A DNA stretch of 41,073 nt, taken from an uncultured Gammaproteobacteria bacterium (GTDB taxonomy: Bacteria > Pseudomonadota > Gammaproteobacteria > Pseudomonadales > Ketobacteraceae). The notes beneath the pieces are model-generated. The model did not search any database, was not told the DNA's origin, and saw only the letters and a list, made by a program, of their open reading frames with translations. The position numbers were made by a program, and so were the translations under genes. The DNA lies in contig CAJXZM010000042.1 in NCBI GenBank assembly GCA_913063125.1, positions 1-41,073 of the forward strand, read 5' to 3'. This document shows positions 1-7,357 of this stretch, in pieces (the first letter of the stretch is position 1; each line of letters starts with the position of its first letter).

Positions 1-718
1 TACCAAATCCGCAATCATAAGCAATATTGGTGGCTGAATCATTGGTACTGGTTAATTGCTGACATGCCTGCTGTAGTCGAATGAGATTGGTGTATTCAAT
101 TAAGCTTTTACCGGTAACGGTTTTAAATTGAAGAGCAAAAGAGGAACGAGACATACCAGCTTTTTTTGCCATGCTTTCTAATGTGATGGGTTGTGATGGG
201 TCTTGAAGAATGGCCTCGCAGCAACGCTCTATTTCAAACGCTTTATTATTTGCCTTTATGAGAGAGGGGATTGTTGCTTGTCGACAATGGTTAATGAGCA
301 GCTGAGCCAGAATGCTTTTTGCCATGACATCACCGAACAAAGACGGAGAGTCAATTTCATTTTGTAGGCGCCGTGCAAAGGTTGCGTTTTCTCGAAAGCG
401 CTGTTGATTAAAGCGACTGCTAACGGAGTGATTTAGATATTTTTTATCTAAATAATTTTTTAAGGAAAAAATTCCCAATGACGATGCAAAGCCATCATCA
501 AAACAAATGAATTGTGTGCGTGCTACATCTTTAGGGCTGCCAATAATTCGGTGGCTAACTCCTGTGGGAATAAGAAATGTTCGCCCGACTCTGTAGTCAT
601 TTAGTTTGCCATTAATTTCTAGTTGCCCTGCATCACTTCCACAAACAATTAATTCGTGGGGCGGATGCTCATGAAAAGGTAGTCGCTCTTTTATATCGGC
701 GGTAATGCTGCAATGCAT
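1..718 (-). CDS. AraC-family transcriptional regulator (3' end outside window)
   Basis: The open frame starts at an ATG at 718 and runs off the left edge, giving 239 codons without a stop. The N-terminal part looks like an AraC cupin sensor (HEHPPHELIVCGSDAGQ, then a segment ending in PTGVSHRI). The C-terminal part is an AraC helix-turn-helix: ITLESMAKKAGMSRSSFALQF, then FKTVTGKSLIEYTNLIRL and the start of the second helix-turn-helix (NIAYDCGFG). An AAAAAGG ribosome-binding sequence lies just upstream of the ATG. The gene diverges from the operon starting at 863, so local control of that operon is the simplest inference. The ligand is unknown. The family call is firm; the last roughly 15-30 residues are not visible. 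Confidence 0.9.
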   Translation of the reverse strand, partial: MHCSITADIKERLPFHEHPPHELIVCGSDAGQLEINGKLNDYRVGRTFLIPTGVSHRIIGSPKDVARTQFICFDDGFASSLGIFSLKNYLDKKYLNHSVSSRFNQQRFRENATFARRLQNEIDSPSLFGDVMAKSILAQLLINHCRQATIPSLIKANNKAFEIERCCEAILQDPSQPITLESMAKKAGMSRSSFALQFKTVTGKSLIEYTNLIRLQQACQQLTSTNDSATNIAYDCGFG

Positions 719-782
719 ATTCTTAACCTTTTTGGATGATTCCGTAATGGAAGCGGACTATACCATAAGCCGGGGTCTGCTT

Positions 783-812
783 TTGTCGTTATTCTGCGCT
801 CAAATGTATATT
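783..812 (+). promoter_or_regulatory. Candidate sigma-70 promoter for the 863-4493 operon
   Basis: TTGTCG at 783-788 and TATATT at 807-812 are separated by 18 bp and lie about 50 bp upstream of the ATG at 863. The -35 matches 4 of 6 consensus bases. A short inverted repeat TGAC-ATAA-GTCA at 825-836 lies between this promoter and the start codon. Prediction by eye only. Confidence 0.35.
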
Positions 813-862
813 GGACTAACAAGATGACATAAGTCACATAACGACATGTTGAAGGGTAAGGT

Positions 863-1561
863 ATGAAAAAGCACGATGTTAATGCAATAGAAAATGTTCG
901 TCGTATAGAAAACTTTGAGACGAATGAAATGAATGGTTATTGCATGGAATTGACACATGCTGTTTACCCGCACGATGAAGTACATGGTAAATATTGTACC
1001 ATTGAAGAATATATTGATTGCCCTCCTGAAGATGTTTATCGCTATCTTGCACAAACACGTTCGTTAGCCGAATGGACTTATAGTCTTCGTGATATGAAAT
1101 CAACAGATAAGAAAAACTTGTTTGAATTCAAGGATATGATTGGAGACGACACGCTTTGTTTTTGTGAAACAAAAGTGAATCCCGATGCGATGACAGTGGA
1201 CTATCACTGCGCATGGGATCAAGGCGAACATTTATGGATGATTTACTTGATGCGTGTTGTACCGGCAGAGTTGGTATTAAACAAACAGGGGTCGGTTGTG
1301 TTGTGGACTAACTGTCATCATCCGTTTTATGACAACAATGCTTACCCAGAAACTGCTCCGGCAAAACGTCCTGTATGGGTAGGTGATTTCTGGTCAATGT
1401 TTTACGCGGGTCATTGGGTTGAGATGCAAAACCTTAAACACATTTTGGAATATCGCCATAAAAATAAGTTGCCTATGTTTGATGAGTCATGGTTAAAGGA
1501 TTCATCGTTAACAGGGGAAGAACTTGATGGTTCTGAAAGCGCTGATGTTGTGTGTGCCTAA
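863..1561 (+). CDS. SRPBCC/START-like domain protein, first gene of the operon
   Basis: A 232-residue soluble protein without signal peptide or membrane segment. After about 40 residues comes a segment typical of the start of SRPBCC (Bet v1/polyketide-cyclase-like) domains: an alternating strand then a helix (EEYIDCPPEDVYRYLAQT), followed by Trp-rich beta strands (YHCAWDQGEHLWMIYLM, VVLWTNCHHPFYDN). A C-terminal helix (AGHWVEMQNLKHILEYRH) would close the hydrophobic pocket. Such folds bind lipids or polyketide-like intermediates, and some act as cyclases. GAAGGGTAAGG precedes the ATG. Only 24 bp separate it from the ketoacyl synthase-like gene, so it may handle the product of that enzyme; this is inference. 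Family assignment is moderate and function unknown. Confidence 0.6.
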   Translation: MKKHDVNAIENVRRIENFETNEMNGYCMELTHAVYPHDEVHGKYCTIEEYIDCPPEDVYRYLAQTRSLAEWTYSLRDMKSTDKKNLFEFKDMIGDDTLCFCETKVNPDAMTVDYHCAWDQGEHLWMIYLMRVVPAELVLNKQGSVVLWTNCHHPFYDNNAYPETAPAKRPVWVGDFWSMFYAGHWVEMQNLKHILEYRHKNKLPMFDESWLKDSSLTGEELDGSESADVVCA

Positions 1562-1585
1562 ATTTAATAAATAGAGGATAAAAAG

Positions 1586-2608
1586 ATGCAACCGATCAGC
1601 TTAGTTAGTGCAGCAAGTTACTTGCCTGAGAATATTGTTCCAAACACATTTTTTACAGAATCTATTGCTGATGGTGAAAAAGCGTCAAACAGCAATCACC
1701 CAATGTTTAAGGGTACAGAGTTTCGTCATCATGTTGCTGAAGAAGAAACTGCTATTAGTATGCTTGAGCAGGCTTCTCGCAAATTGGGTGATCGACTAAA
1801 TCTAGACTTCTCAAAAGACGTGGATATTATTCTGATTAATACCACTGTGTTGGATATGCCATTTACGGGTTGTGGTGCTGAACTCGCTCATGTATTAGGA
1901 GCAAAACCATCGTGGATTATTGATGTACACAATGGTGGTTGTGTTTCATTTGTCTACATGATGGATATCGCCCGTAGTTTGATGGCAAGCTCTGGTGCGA
2001 AAACAGCAATGATTTGTAATGTGCAAAATGCAGCTGGTCGAATATTTCGACATCCCGAAAATCGAAAATTGCCGCAGTCGGCTGTACCAGGTGATGGTTG
2101 TGGTGTTGGGTATTTGGTGGCAAATGATAGCTCACCGGTACAGTCAATTATACGCCGTAGCTATGGCGAATACGCAAAAGATATGACAGCCGTAAGTGAT
2201 GATGGTCAAAAATGGTGGGATCCTCGTGAGACACCTATGCATATCGAGTTTACTGAACATAAACTGGCATCAATTGTAGGTCGTGGAAATAAAATTGTGC
2301 CAGAAGCATTATATGCAGCGCTTAAGGAGGCGAATATATCAATGCAGGATGTTGACAAATTAATTACCAATCAACCAAATCATACATTCTTACGTAATTG
2401 GCGTGAGTCGGTTTGTGTTGAGGAAAAAAATCATATCCATACGTTCCCTGAACATGGGAATTTGTTTGGAGCTGCGTTGCCAATTTCATTAGCCAGAGGG
2501 ATTGAAACAGGAGCATTAAAGAAAGGGGATAACCTTTTGTTGGGCGGATTTGCTCATGCGGGTGATTACGCCTGTGGATCTGTTGTGCATTGGCAGGGAG
2601 GAGAGTGA
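1586..2608 (+). CDS. 3-oxoacyl-ACP synthase III-like (thiolase fold) enzyme with altered catalytic triad
   Basis: A 340-residue protein of normal FabH length. The nucleophile region DVHNGGCVSFVYMMD places Cys119 where FabH has its acyl-accepting Cys. The GDGCG motif (169-173) and the HGNLFGAALP motif (Asn292) match the GDGAGA and GNtsaA motifs of the family. Where FabH has the catalytic His in its HQAN motif, this protein reads NQPN (Asn262). The Cys and Asn of the triad are therefore kept and the His is replaced. KAS III enzymes make C-C bonds by decarboxylative condensation, and relatives (PqsBC, CerJ, OleA) make signals, esters or head-to-head products. AGAGGA lies ahead of the start. It is cotranscribed with the SRPBCC gene upstream and the small ORF and ThDP enzyme downstream. 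The substrate is unknown. Confidence 0.85.
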   Translation: MQPISLVSAASYLPENIVPNTFFTESIADGEKASNSNHPMFKGTEFRHHVAEEETAISMLEQASRKLGDRLNLDFSKDVDIILINTTVLDMPFTGCGAELAHVLGAKPSWIIDVHNGGCVSFVYMMDIARSLMASSGAKTAMICNVQNAAGRIFRHPENRKLPQSAVPGDGCGVGYLVANDSSPVQSIIRRSYGEYAKDMTAVSDDGQKWWDPRETPMHIEFTEHKLASIVGRGNKIVPEALYAALKEANISMQDVDKLITNQPNHTFLRNWRESVCVEEKNHIHTFPEHGNLFGAALPISLARGIETGALKKGDNLLLGGFAHAGDYACGSVVHWQGGE

Positions 2609-2724
2609 TGCATATTCACAGTTGGATGGTATGTCATCGGCCTAAGTCACAAGCAAAACCTACACGTTATGGCGATCGCTCGGCGGGTGGTCAACGTCAA
2701 ACCCCTGTTAAAAGTGTGGCTTAA
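2608..2724 (+). CDS. 38-residue basic small ORF, translationally coupled to the KAS III gene
   Basis: The ATG shares a base with the stop of the preceding gene (TGATG at 2606-2610), and GGGAGGAGAG lies just upstream. Coupled re-initiation is therefore likely. The peptide (start MHIHSWMVCHRP, end TPVKSVA) is rich in Lys and Arg, has one Cys, no signal peptide and no membrane segment. It fills nearly all of the space before the ATG at 2730, which itself has no good ribosome-binding sequence, so translating this ORF may feed ribosomes to the ThDP enzyme. It could be a true small protein, a leader-like coupling ORF or a decayed remnant. I recognise no family. Confidence 0.5.
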   Translation: MHIHSWMVCHRPKSQAKPTRYGDRSAGGQRQTPVKSVA

Positions 2725-2729
2725 ATAAC

Positions 2730-4493
2730 ATGATATTATCGGATGCAATTGTTACCTGTTTACGTGAATTGAATTTGCGTTATATGTTTGGTGTGAGCGG
2801 AGCTAATATCGAACACATTCATGATTCTGTGTTTCGGCTGGGGCAGCAGGGTAATGATCAGCGTGGTTTTCAAACTGTGATGACAAAAAGTGAGTATGGA
2901 GCGGCATTTATGGCAGATGCTCGTGCTCGTACTCATAAAACGCTAGGTGTCTGTTGTGCGACATCGGGGGGCGGCATGATGAATTTGGCTGTTGGTATTG
3001 CTGAATCTTATGCCCATGCTGTGCCCGTTCTAGCGTTGGTAGGGCAACCGCCTATAGCCCAAGAAGGGCGAGGGAGTTTTCAGGACTCTTCTGGTATAGG
3101 CGCTACGGTAAATGCGCTCGCTATGTGGCAAGCTATTTCAAAATTCGCGTGTAAGTTTGAAACAGCAGATCAGTTTTGGTCTTTATTTTTCGCTGCGTTA
3201 TCGCAACCATTTTCTGGGCGTCATGGTCCGTCGGTTATGTTATTGCCTCGGGATATTATGGGGTTAGAGGTAGGCGAAATACCCAGTGGTTTTCTGAGTT
3301 CTATCTCCTTTGAATCAGACGTTAACGATTCTGAAAACGATATTAATGGCGTGTGGGATTTACTTTCTAAAGCAAAAAATCCGGTTTTGATTTTGGGGTC
3401 TGGTGTTGCAAGGCATAACGCAGAAAAAACGGCGCGGGCTTTTGTTGAGTCGTCCAATATTCGTGTTGTATCAACATTGGCTTGTCCGGGTATATTTGCC
3501 AATGATGATAAACGTTATTTGGGTATGATTGGCGTTGCGGGTCATCCGTCTGCTCATTCATATATAGAAGAAAAAGCAGATTTTATATTGTCTGTTGGCA
3601 CTCAACTAAGAGCGATGACACGGGCAACCTTAGAGTGTGCGTTGACGGAAAAATCCTTGTGTATGGTGAATAGTGATTTTCAAGAACTCGATGAGTCCTT
3701 GAACCCTTGTATGTTGCTTAAGTCGGAAGCGTCGATGTTTTTTGATGCGCTTAATGAAAAACAAGAGATATCGCCGTTGAAGTTCTCAGTTGATGAAGTG
3801 TTTCATCCAGTAACCTGCTTTACCCCACAAAAAATCCAATATCAACAATTGGTTGATACGGCGTCAACTAATGTAAAGCACAATGGATTAACACAAAGCG
3901 CGGCCTTAACGATTGTTAATCAATATCTGCCTGAACAGGGACATATATTATTTGATGCGGGTAACTGCGCAGCCGCAGCGGCACACTTTCTAAAAATACC
4001 GCTTAATGTATCAACAAATATAGCGTTAGGAATGGGAGGGATGGGCTATGCGATTGCTGGAGCAATAGGTGCGCAGTTAGGAGAATCAAAACCATCACGT
4101 ACAATGGTATTGTGTGGAGACGGGGCTTTTATGATGACAGGTCTAGAGATACATACTGCAGTAGACCTCCAATTGCCGATATTATGGATTGTGTTTAACA
4201 ACAATATGCATGGCATGTGTGTAACGCGGCAGCAATTGTATTTCTCAGGAAGGATTGAAGGAAATACCTACGGCAATGTTGATATAGCGACAATATCTAA
4301 AGGGTTTGGCGGTAAGGATAGAATCTGGGCTAAGACAGCAACTTCACTGACTGAGTTGGATGTCTTGTTGGACGAATACATTTCGCGCAAGGCGCATATG
4401 CCGGGAGTGTTGGAGCTAAAAATTGTTGAGGAAGAACTTCCCCCCTTTATGCCATTTGTTACAAAAAAAGCAACGATTCAGAAGGCGTGGTGA
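2730..4493 (+). CDS. Thiamine-diphosphate-dependent enzyme (acetolactate synthase/benzoylformate decarboxylase superfamily)
   Basis: A 587-residue protein with the three-domain layout of the family. The N-terminal pyrimidine-binding domain carries the catalytic Glu (Glu55, in TKSEYGAAFMADA). The middle domain starts near residue 205 (NPVLILGSGVARHNAEK). The C-terminal domain carries the Mg/ThDP motif GDG near residue 462, followed after about 26 residues by NNN. These enzymes decarboxylate 2-oxoacids and often ligate the resulting acyl anion to an aldehyde or ketone (acyloin formation). The Phe-Gly-Val-Ser-Gly-Ala segment near residue 20 differs from the FGYPGG typical of acetolactate synthases, and no small regulatory subunit is nearby. 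It is therefore unlikely to be a branched-chain biosynthetic enzyme. It is the last gene of the 863-4493 operon and may act on or with the product of the KAS III-like enzyme (inference). Confidence 0.88.
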   Translation: MILSDAIVTCLRELNLRYMFGVSGANIEHIHDSVFRLGQQGNDQRGFQTVMTKSEYGAAFMADARARTHKTLGVCCATSGGGMMNLAVGIAESYAHAVPVLALVGQPPIAQEGRGSFQDSSGIGATVNALAMWQAISKFACKFETADQFWSLFFAALSQPFSGRHGPSVMLLPRDIMGLEVGEIPSGFLSSISFESDVNDSENDINGVWDLLSKAKNPVLILGSGVARHNAEKTARAFVESSNIRVVSTLACPGIFANDDKRYLGMIGVAGHPSAHSYIEEKADFILSVGTQLRAMTRATLECALTEKSLCMVNSDFQELDESLNPCMLLKSEASMFFDALNEKQEISPLKFSVDEVFHPVTCFTPQKIQYQQLVDTASTNVKHNGLTQSAALTIVNQYLPEQGHILFDAGNCAAAAAHFLKIPLNVSTNIALGMGGMGYAIAGAIGAQLGESKPSRTMVLCGDGAFMMTGLEIHTAVDLQLPILWIVFNNNMHGMCVTRQQLYFSGRIEGNTYGNVDIATISKGFGGKDRIWAKTATSLTELDVLLDEYISRKAHMPGVLELKIVEEELPPFMPFVTKKATIQKAW

Positions 4494-4633
4494 CTATTGC
4501 AAGTCTTATGGTTCATGGGTAAATAAAGTGTATTCTTAATGGCTACTCGCCTAAAAGCTTCTTTTAATAGCTCTACGAGACCCTCGCTTTAACCCTAACA
4601 ACAAGTAGTAATTGCAGTGATGCTGATGGTTCT

Positions 4634-4674
4634 ATGACGTCTATTAACGTGACTGACATGTTAATAGACGTCAT
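4634..4674. terminator. 18-bp inverted repeat between convergent genes, candidate bidirectional terminator
   Basis: Left arm 4634-4651 (ATGACGTCTATTAACGTG) and right arm 4657-4674 (CATGTTAATAGACGTCAT) pair over 18 bp with one G-T wobble around a 5-base loop. It lies in the 192-bp gap where the ThDP gene (+) and the cytochrome gene (-) converge, 12 bp from the cytochrome stop. Neither side has a clear T-tract, so intrinsic termination is not certain. A protein-binding palindrome (each arm holds GACGTC) is the alternative. Confidence 0.5.
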
Positions 4675-4685
4675 GTGAATAATGA

Positions 4686-7031
4686 CTACAACGTCAACAA
4701 ATACTCCACAAGATAGGACGTGTCATCATCAGACATGGTACACCAGGGGTGTGGTGCATCAGGCATACCGATGGCTGTTGGCGTTCCCATCTCATCGGGC
4801 CCGTATTCATTTTTCATTTGTTGATAATCCCAATAGTAATAGTCGGGGTCCCAAGGAACTTCAACAAAATACTTATGGCGTTCGATAAAACGATTTTGTT
4901 TGGCAGCAGTATCATTGTCTGCGGTACTTTCTGATTTTGGAATTCTAAACACATCCCCTTTGTTCTGATACGCAGGATAGGGCGTTGGATGATCTATGCC
5001 GCCTTTTGCGCTATTAAGAGGAGGGTGCAATGTATAATAGGCATTGTATAAGTCACTGCCAGCGTCGCAACGAGCGGGGGATACCAAGTCCTCTAAGTTT
5101 TTAACGTGACTATCACTTAATAATCCGCGATGTTGTGTCCAATACAAATTCCTTAAGAACGTTGCCCTAATTGACTGTACTTGTTTCTGATAAATTGTGG
5201 GTGTGAAGAATCGACCGACCTTATCTAGTCTTACCATTTTCTCATTGGTATTTGCACCTAGTCCATCAGCGTGACAGCTACCGCAGTCTCGCTCAAAGAT
5301 CGTTTTTCCCTGCGCTACGGCCTCTGTAATACCTGGATATGCTTGCCAACTTTGAGTGATAAATTCACTTTCACTGGGTGTTGATTCTGTTTGGGTAGAA
5401 AGTTTATTATTCTCTTTTAACCATCGATACATTCCGATATTGCGTAATAGATCGTCATCTTGATTTAGAGTGGTCATATAGGCAGTCAGCGCTTGTAACG
5501 ACGCCTTATCCATCGACCCTTGAGCACCGTCAGGTTCTTCTGAATGGATATAAGAACCCTCAAAACCGACATAGGATTCGGTATGTGATAATGAGCGCCG
5601 TATTGCCATATAGTTGGTAACAGTAGGAATGGTGATGGGAGAAAATTGATAATCATTGTCCGTTTCACTACCTTCACCAACAGCGCGGACAACGTTGTGT
5701 TCACCTGTGCCTTGAGGCATGTGATAAATTAACATGGTTTTATCGACATCTTGTTTGCTTCCATCTGTCCATACAGGCCCTTCCTCCTTGGTTTTAATGC
5801 CATCAAAGGGACCTAATAACGCCCATTTCATGCTCCAAGTGGGATTCGGTAATCCGGGGAATACCTTTGTGGTTTGTTCGCCTGGGGCTGATTCGTAAGA
5901 GATTTGATAGCCGTGGCAAGATGCGCAGTTAAAACCTGCCCATTCCCCTTTTCCTGTATAAGGGTTGAGAGATTCAGCAAAGCGATAACCTGCCCAACCA
6001 GTATTACTTGTCCAGCCTTTGGTAAGTTGAGGTTGTAGCGTTAAGAAACCTGGAATAGGGTTTTTCTGAGGGTAGGGGTCAAAATAGATATCATCTATTG
6101 CCTCGCTTGGCACCTGTCCTTCGATGGTTAGTACAGCGCCAAATAATAAGTTGGGATTAGCTAATAAACCAGTAATAGGGTCAACAGCTTGATAGTTGAA
6201 GATTTTTTTCCAGTCTAATCCTCGCAGGTTGTGGGCTGCCCCAATGTTGTAATCATATGACCAAAATATAGCTCGGCCCTGGGCGACTAATTCGTCAAAT
6301 TCAGGGTTATCCACAGTTACATCGATGGGCGCTGTTGATTTGGTTTCAGACAATGTAGAAACTACATCACAGTTGTGTTTGAAATCAGGTTCGGTAATGC
6401 GTGCCGTTAACGCATCAATAACATTATGAGATTCACCTGGACGAATAAGGGATTCATTAAAACCGGTTCGTTTTTGCACTTGAACGGTAAGTAGGCCACT
6501 GCTTGCATGATCAGGGACTCTAAATTCGATACGGCTATTTGCCCAATGTAAAACGTTTTTGGGCCACTCGCTGCGAATGTCGCTGATTTCAAAATTCACT
6601 TGTTTTTGAATATCAATTTTTTGTTCGAACATAGTGAGGTCGGTTTCAAGAATACGTGTTGTACCAATCATTATTTTCGAGAAATCGATATCAACGCCTT
6701 GACCAAAATTCTCACCATACAATGTAATGATGTCTCCAGGAGCCATTGTAATCGGAGAAGGGGTGTCTGTACTCCATGTAGGATTCCCATTAATAGCAAT
6801 GCTTTGAATAACCGGTGTTAAGAACTCGGCTGCTGATGCCGAACGGATATTTTCACGACTCGCATCAAGTTCGCAAAGGGTTTCCTGGTCTGGGAATTCG
6901 CCGACTTTATCGCAACCAGCAAGGGCAATTGATATGGGTACAAGCCAGAGGGCTTGCTGGACTATCTTGCTGAATGGCTTGTTACGAGGGGGGGATTTTG
7001 TTGGCTCGGTCTGTCGAGTGGTTTTTATCAT
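4686..7031 (-). CDS. Di-haem c-type cytochrome lipoprotein with IPT/TIG domain
   Basis: A 781-residue exported protein. The signal peptide ends in a lipobox (SIALAGC, lipidated Cys40). Asp at +2 would, by the Escherichia coli rule, keep it in the inner membrane facing the periplasm. Residues about 73-190 form an IPT/TIG-type immunoglobulin fold (IITLYGENFGQGVD ... GLLTVQVQ). Two CxxCH haem c motifs follow: C369-A-S-C372-H and C583-G-S-C586-H. Each sits in a cytochrome-like domain, the second preceded by AVAQGKTIFERD, as in short cytochromes c. The roughly 214-residue spacing resembles cytochrome c peroxidase/MauG/RoxA-type di-haem proteins, but I cannot place it in one. It diverges from the hyuB-like and Mo-enzyme genes and converges on the ThDP gene. 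A periplasmic redox or electron-transfer role is likely; the substrate is unknown. Confidence 0.82.
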   Translation of the reverse strand: MIKTTRQTEPTKSPPRNKPFSKIVQQALWLVPISIALAGCDKVGEFPDQETLCELDASRENIRSASAAEFLTPVIQSIAINGNPTWSTDTPSPITMAPGDIITLYGENFGQGVDIDFSKIMIGTTRILETDLTMFEQKIDIQKQVNFEISDIRSEWPKNVLHWANSRIEFRVPDHASSGLLTVQVQKRTGFNESLIRPGESHNVIDALTARITEPDFKHNCDVVSTLSETKSTAPIDVTVDNPEFDELVAQGRAIFWSYDYNIGAAHNLRGLDWKKIFNYQAVDPITGLLANPNLLFGAVLTIEGQVPSEAIDDIYFDPYPQKNPIPGFLTLQPQLTKGWTSNTGWAGYRFAESLNPYTGKGEWAGFNCASCHGYQISYESAPGEQTTKVFPGLPNPTWSMKWALLGPFDGIKTKEEGPVWTDGSKQDVDKTMLIYHMPQGTGEHNVVRAVGEGSETDNDYQFSPITIPTVTNYMAIRRSLSHTESYVGFEGSYIHSEEPDGAQGSMDKASLQALTAYMTTLNQDDDLLRNIGMYRWLKENNKLSTQTESTPSESEFITQSWQAYPGITEAVAQGKTIFERDCGSCHADGLGANTNEKMVRLDKVGRFFTPTIYQKQVQSIRATFLRNLYWTQHRGLLSDSHVKNLEDLVSPARCDAGSDLYNAYYTLHPPLNSAKGGIDHPTPYPAYQNKGDVFRIPKSESTADNDTAAKQNRFIERHKYFVEVPWDPDYYYWDYQQMKNEYGPDEMGTPTAIGMPDAPHPWCTMSDDDTSYLVEYLLTL

Positions 7032-7357
7032 TATTATATCCTCTCAAGGGTGGAGAATAGCGCTAGGTTTTTATTGTTGCTTTTATTGCGCTATCAGCTG
7101 ATATCCTAAAAGAATTTGTAAAATGACCCCATGATATTGTCGGACAATAAGTTTGACCTAATCGGACATACGTTGCTAGCTGTGACGTATGCACTGTATT
7201 AAGGTAACAGCTTCACAATAAAGTGGTTGTATCTTGAGCAATGGGGTGTGTGGCGGTATCAGTTCAGTCTACTTTTGTCCTTTTTAGCTCTTTTGGAACC
7301 TGGTAGAGTTGTTTATCGTTACGTTGTTCAACCTCCTTTTAGGATATAAATGCTTCA
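7032..7357. promoter_or_regulatory. Divergent intergenic regulatory region of 326 bp
   Basis: This gap separates the start of the cytochrome lipoprotein gene (-) from the start of the hyuB-like gene (+) and must hold both promoters. It contains the direct repeat annotated at 7140-7168. Just after it, TTGCTA and TATTAA spaced 18 bp (about 7173-7202) could form the rightward promoter, leaving a long leader of about 150 nt. I see no open reading frame of interest and no clear riboswitch fold by eye. Confidence 0.55.
7140..7168. promoter_or_regulatory. Direct repeat TCGGACA x2, 22 bp apart: candidate AraC-type operator
   Basis: TCGGACA at 7140-7146 recurs exactly at 7162-7168, so the two lie on one face of the helix two turns apart. 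The matching flanks extend to TCGGACAATA and TCGGACATAC. Same-orientation half-sites 21-22 bp apart are the usual target of AraC-family proteins, whose two helix-turn-helices each read one major groove. An AraC-family gene starts at 718 in this window. The link between that regulator and this site is inference. Confidence 0.5.

Noticed and set aside
823..838. CRP/Vfr-like site GATGA-N6-TCACA upstream of the SRPBCC gene
   Set aside because: Only the right half-site matches consensus; the left half has 3 of 5 bases, too weak to call.
2730..4493. Naming the ThDP gene ilvB/ilvI (acetolactate synthase)
   Set aside because: No small regulatory subunit adjoins it, the FGYPGG region is changed, and the context is not amino-acid synthesis.
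4682..4888. Plus-strand ORF overlapping the 3' end of the cytochrome gene
   Set aside because: Antisense shadow of a well-supported gene, with no recognisable protein features.
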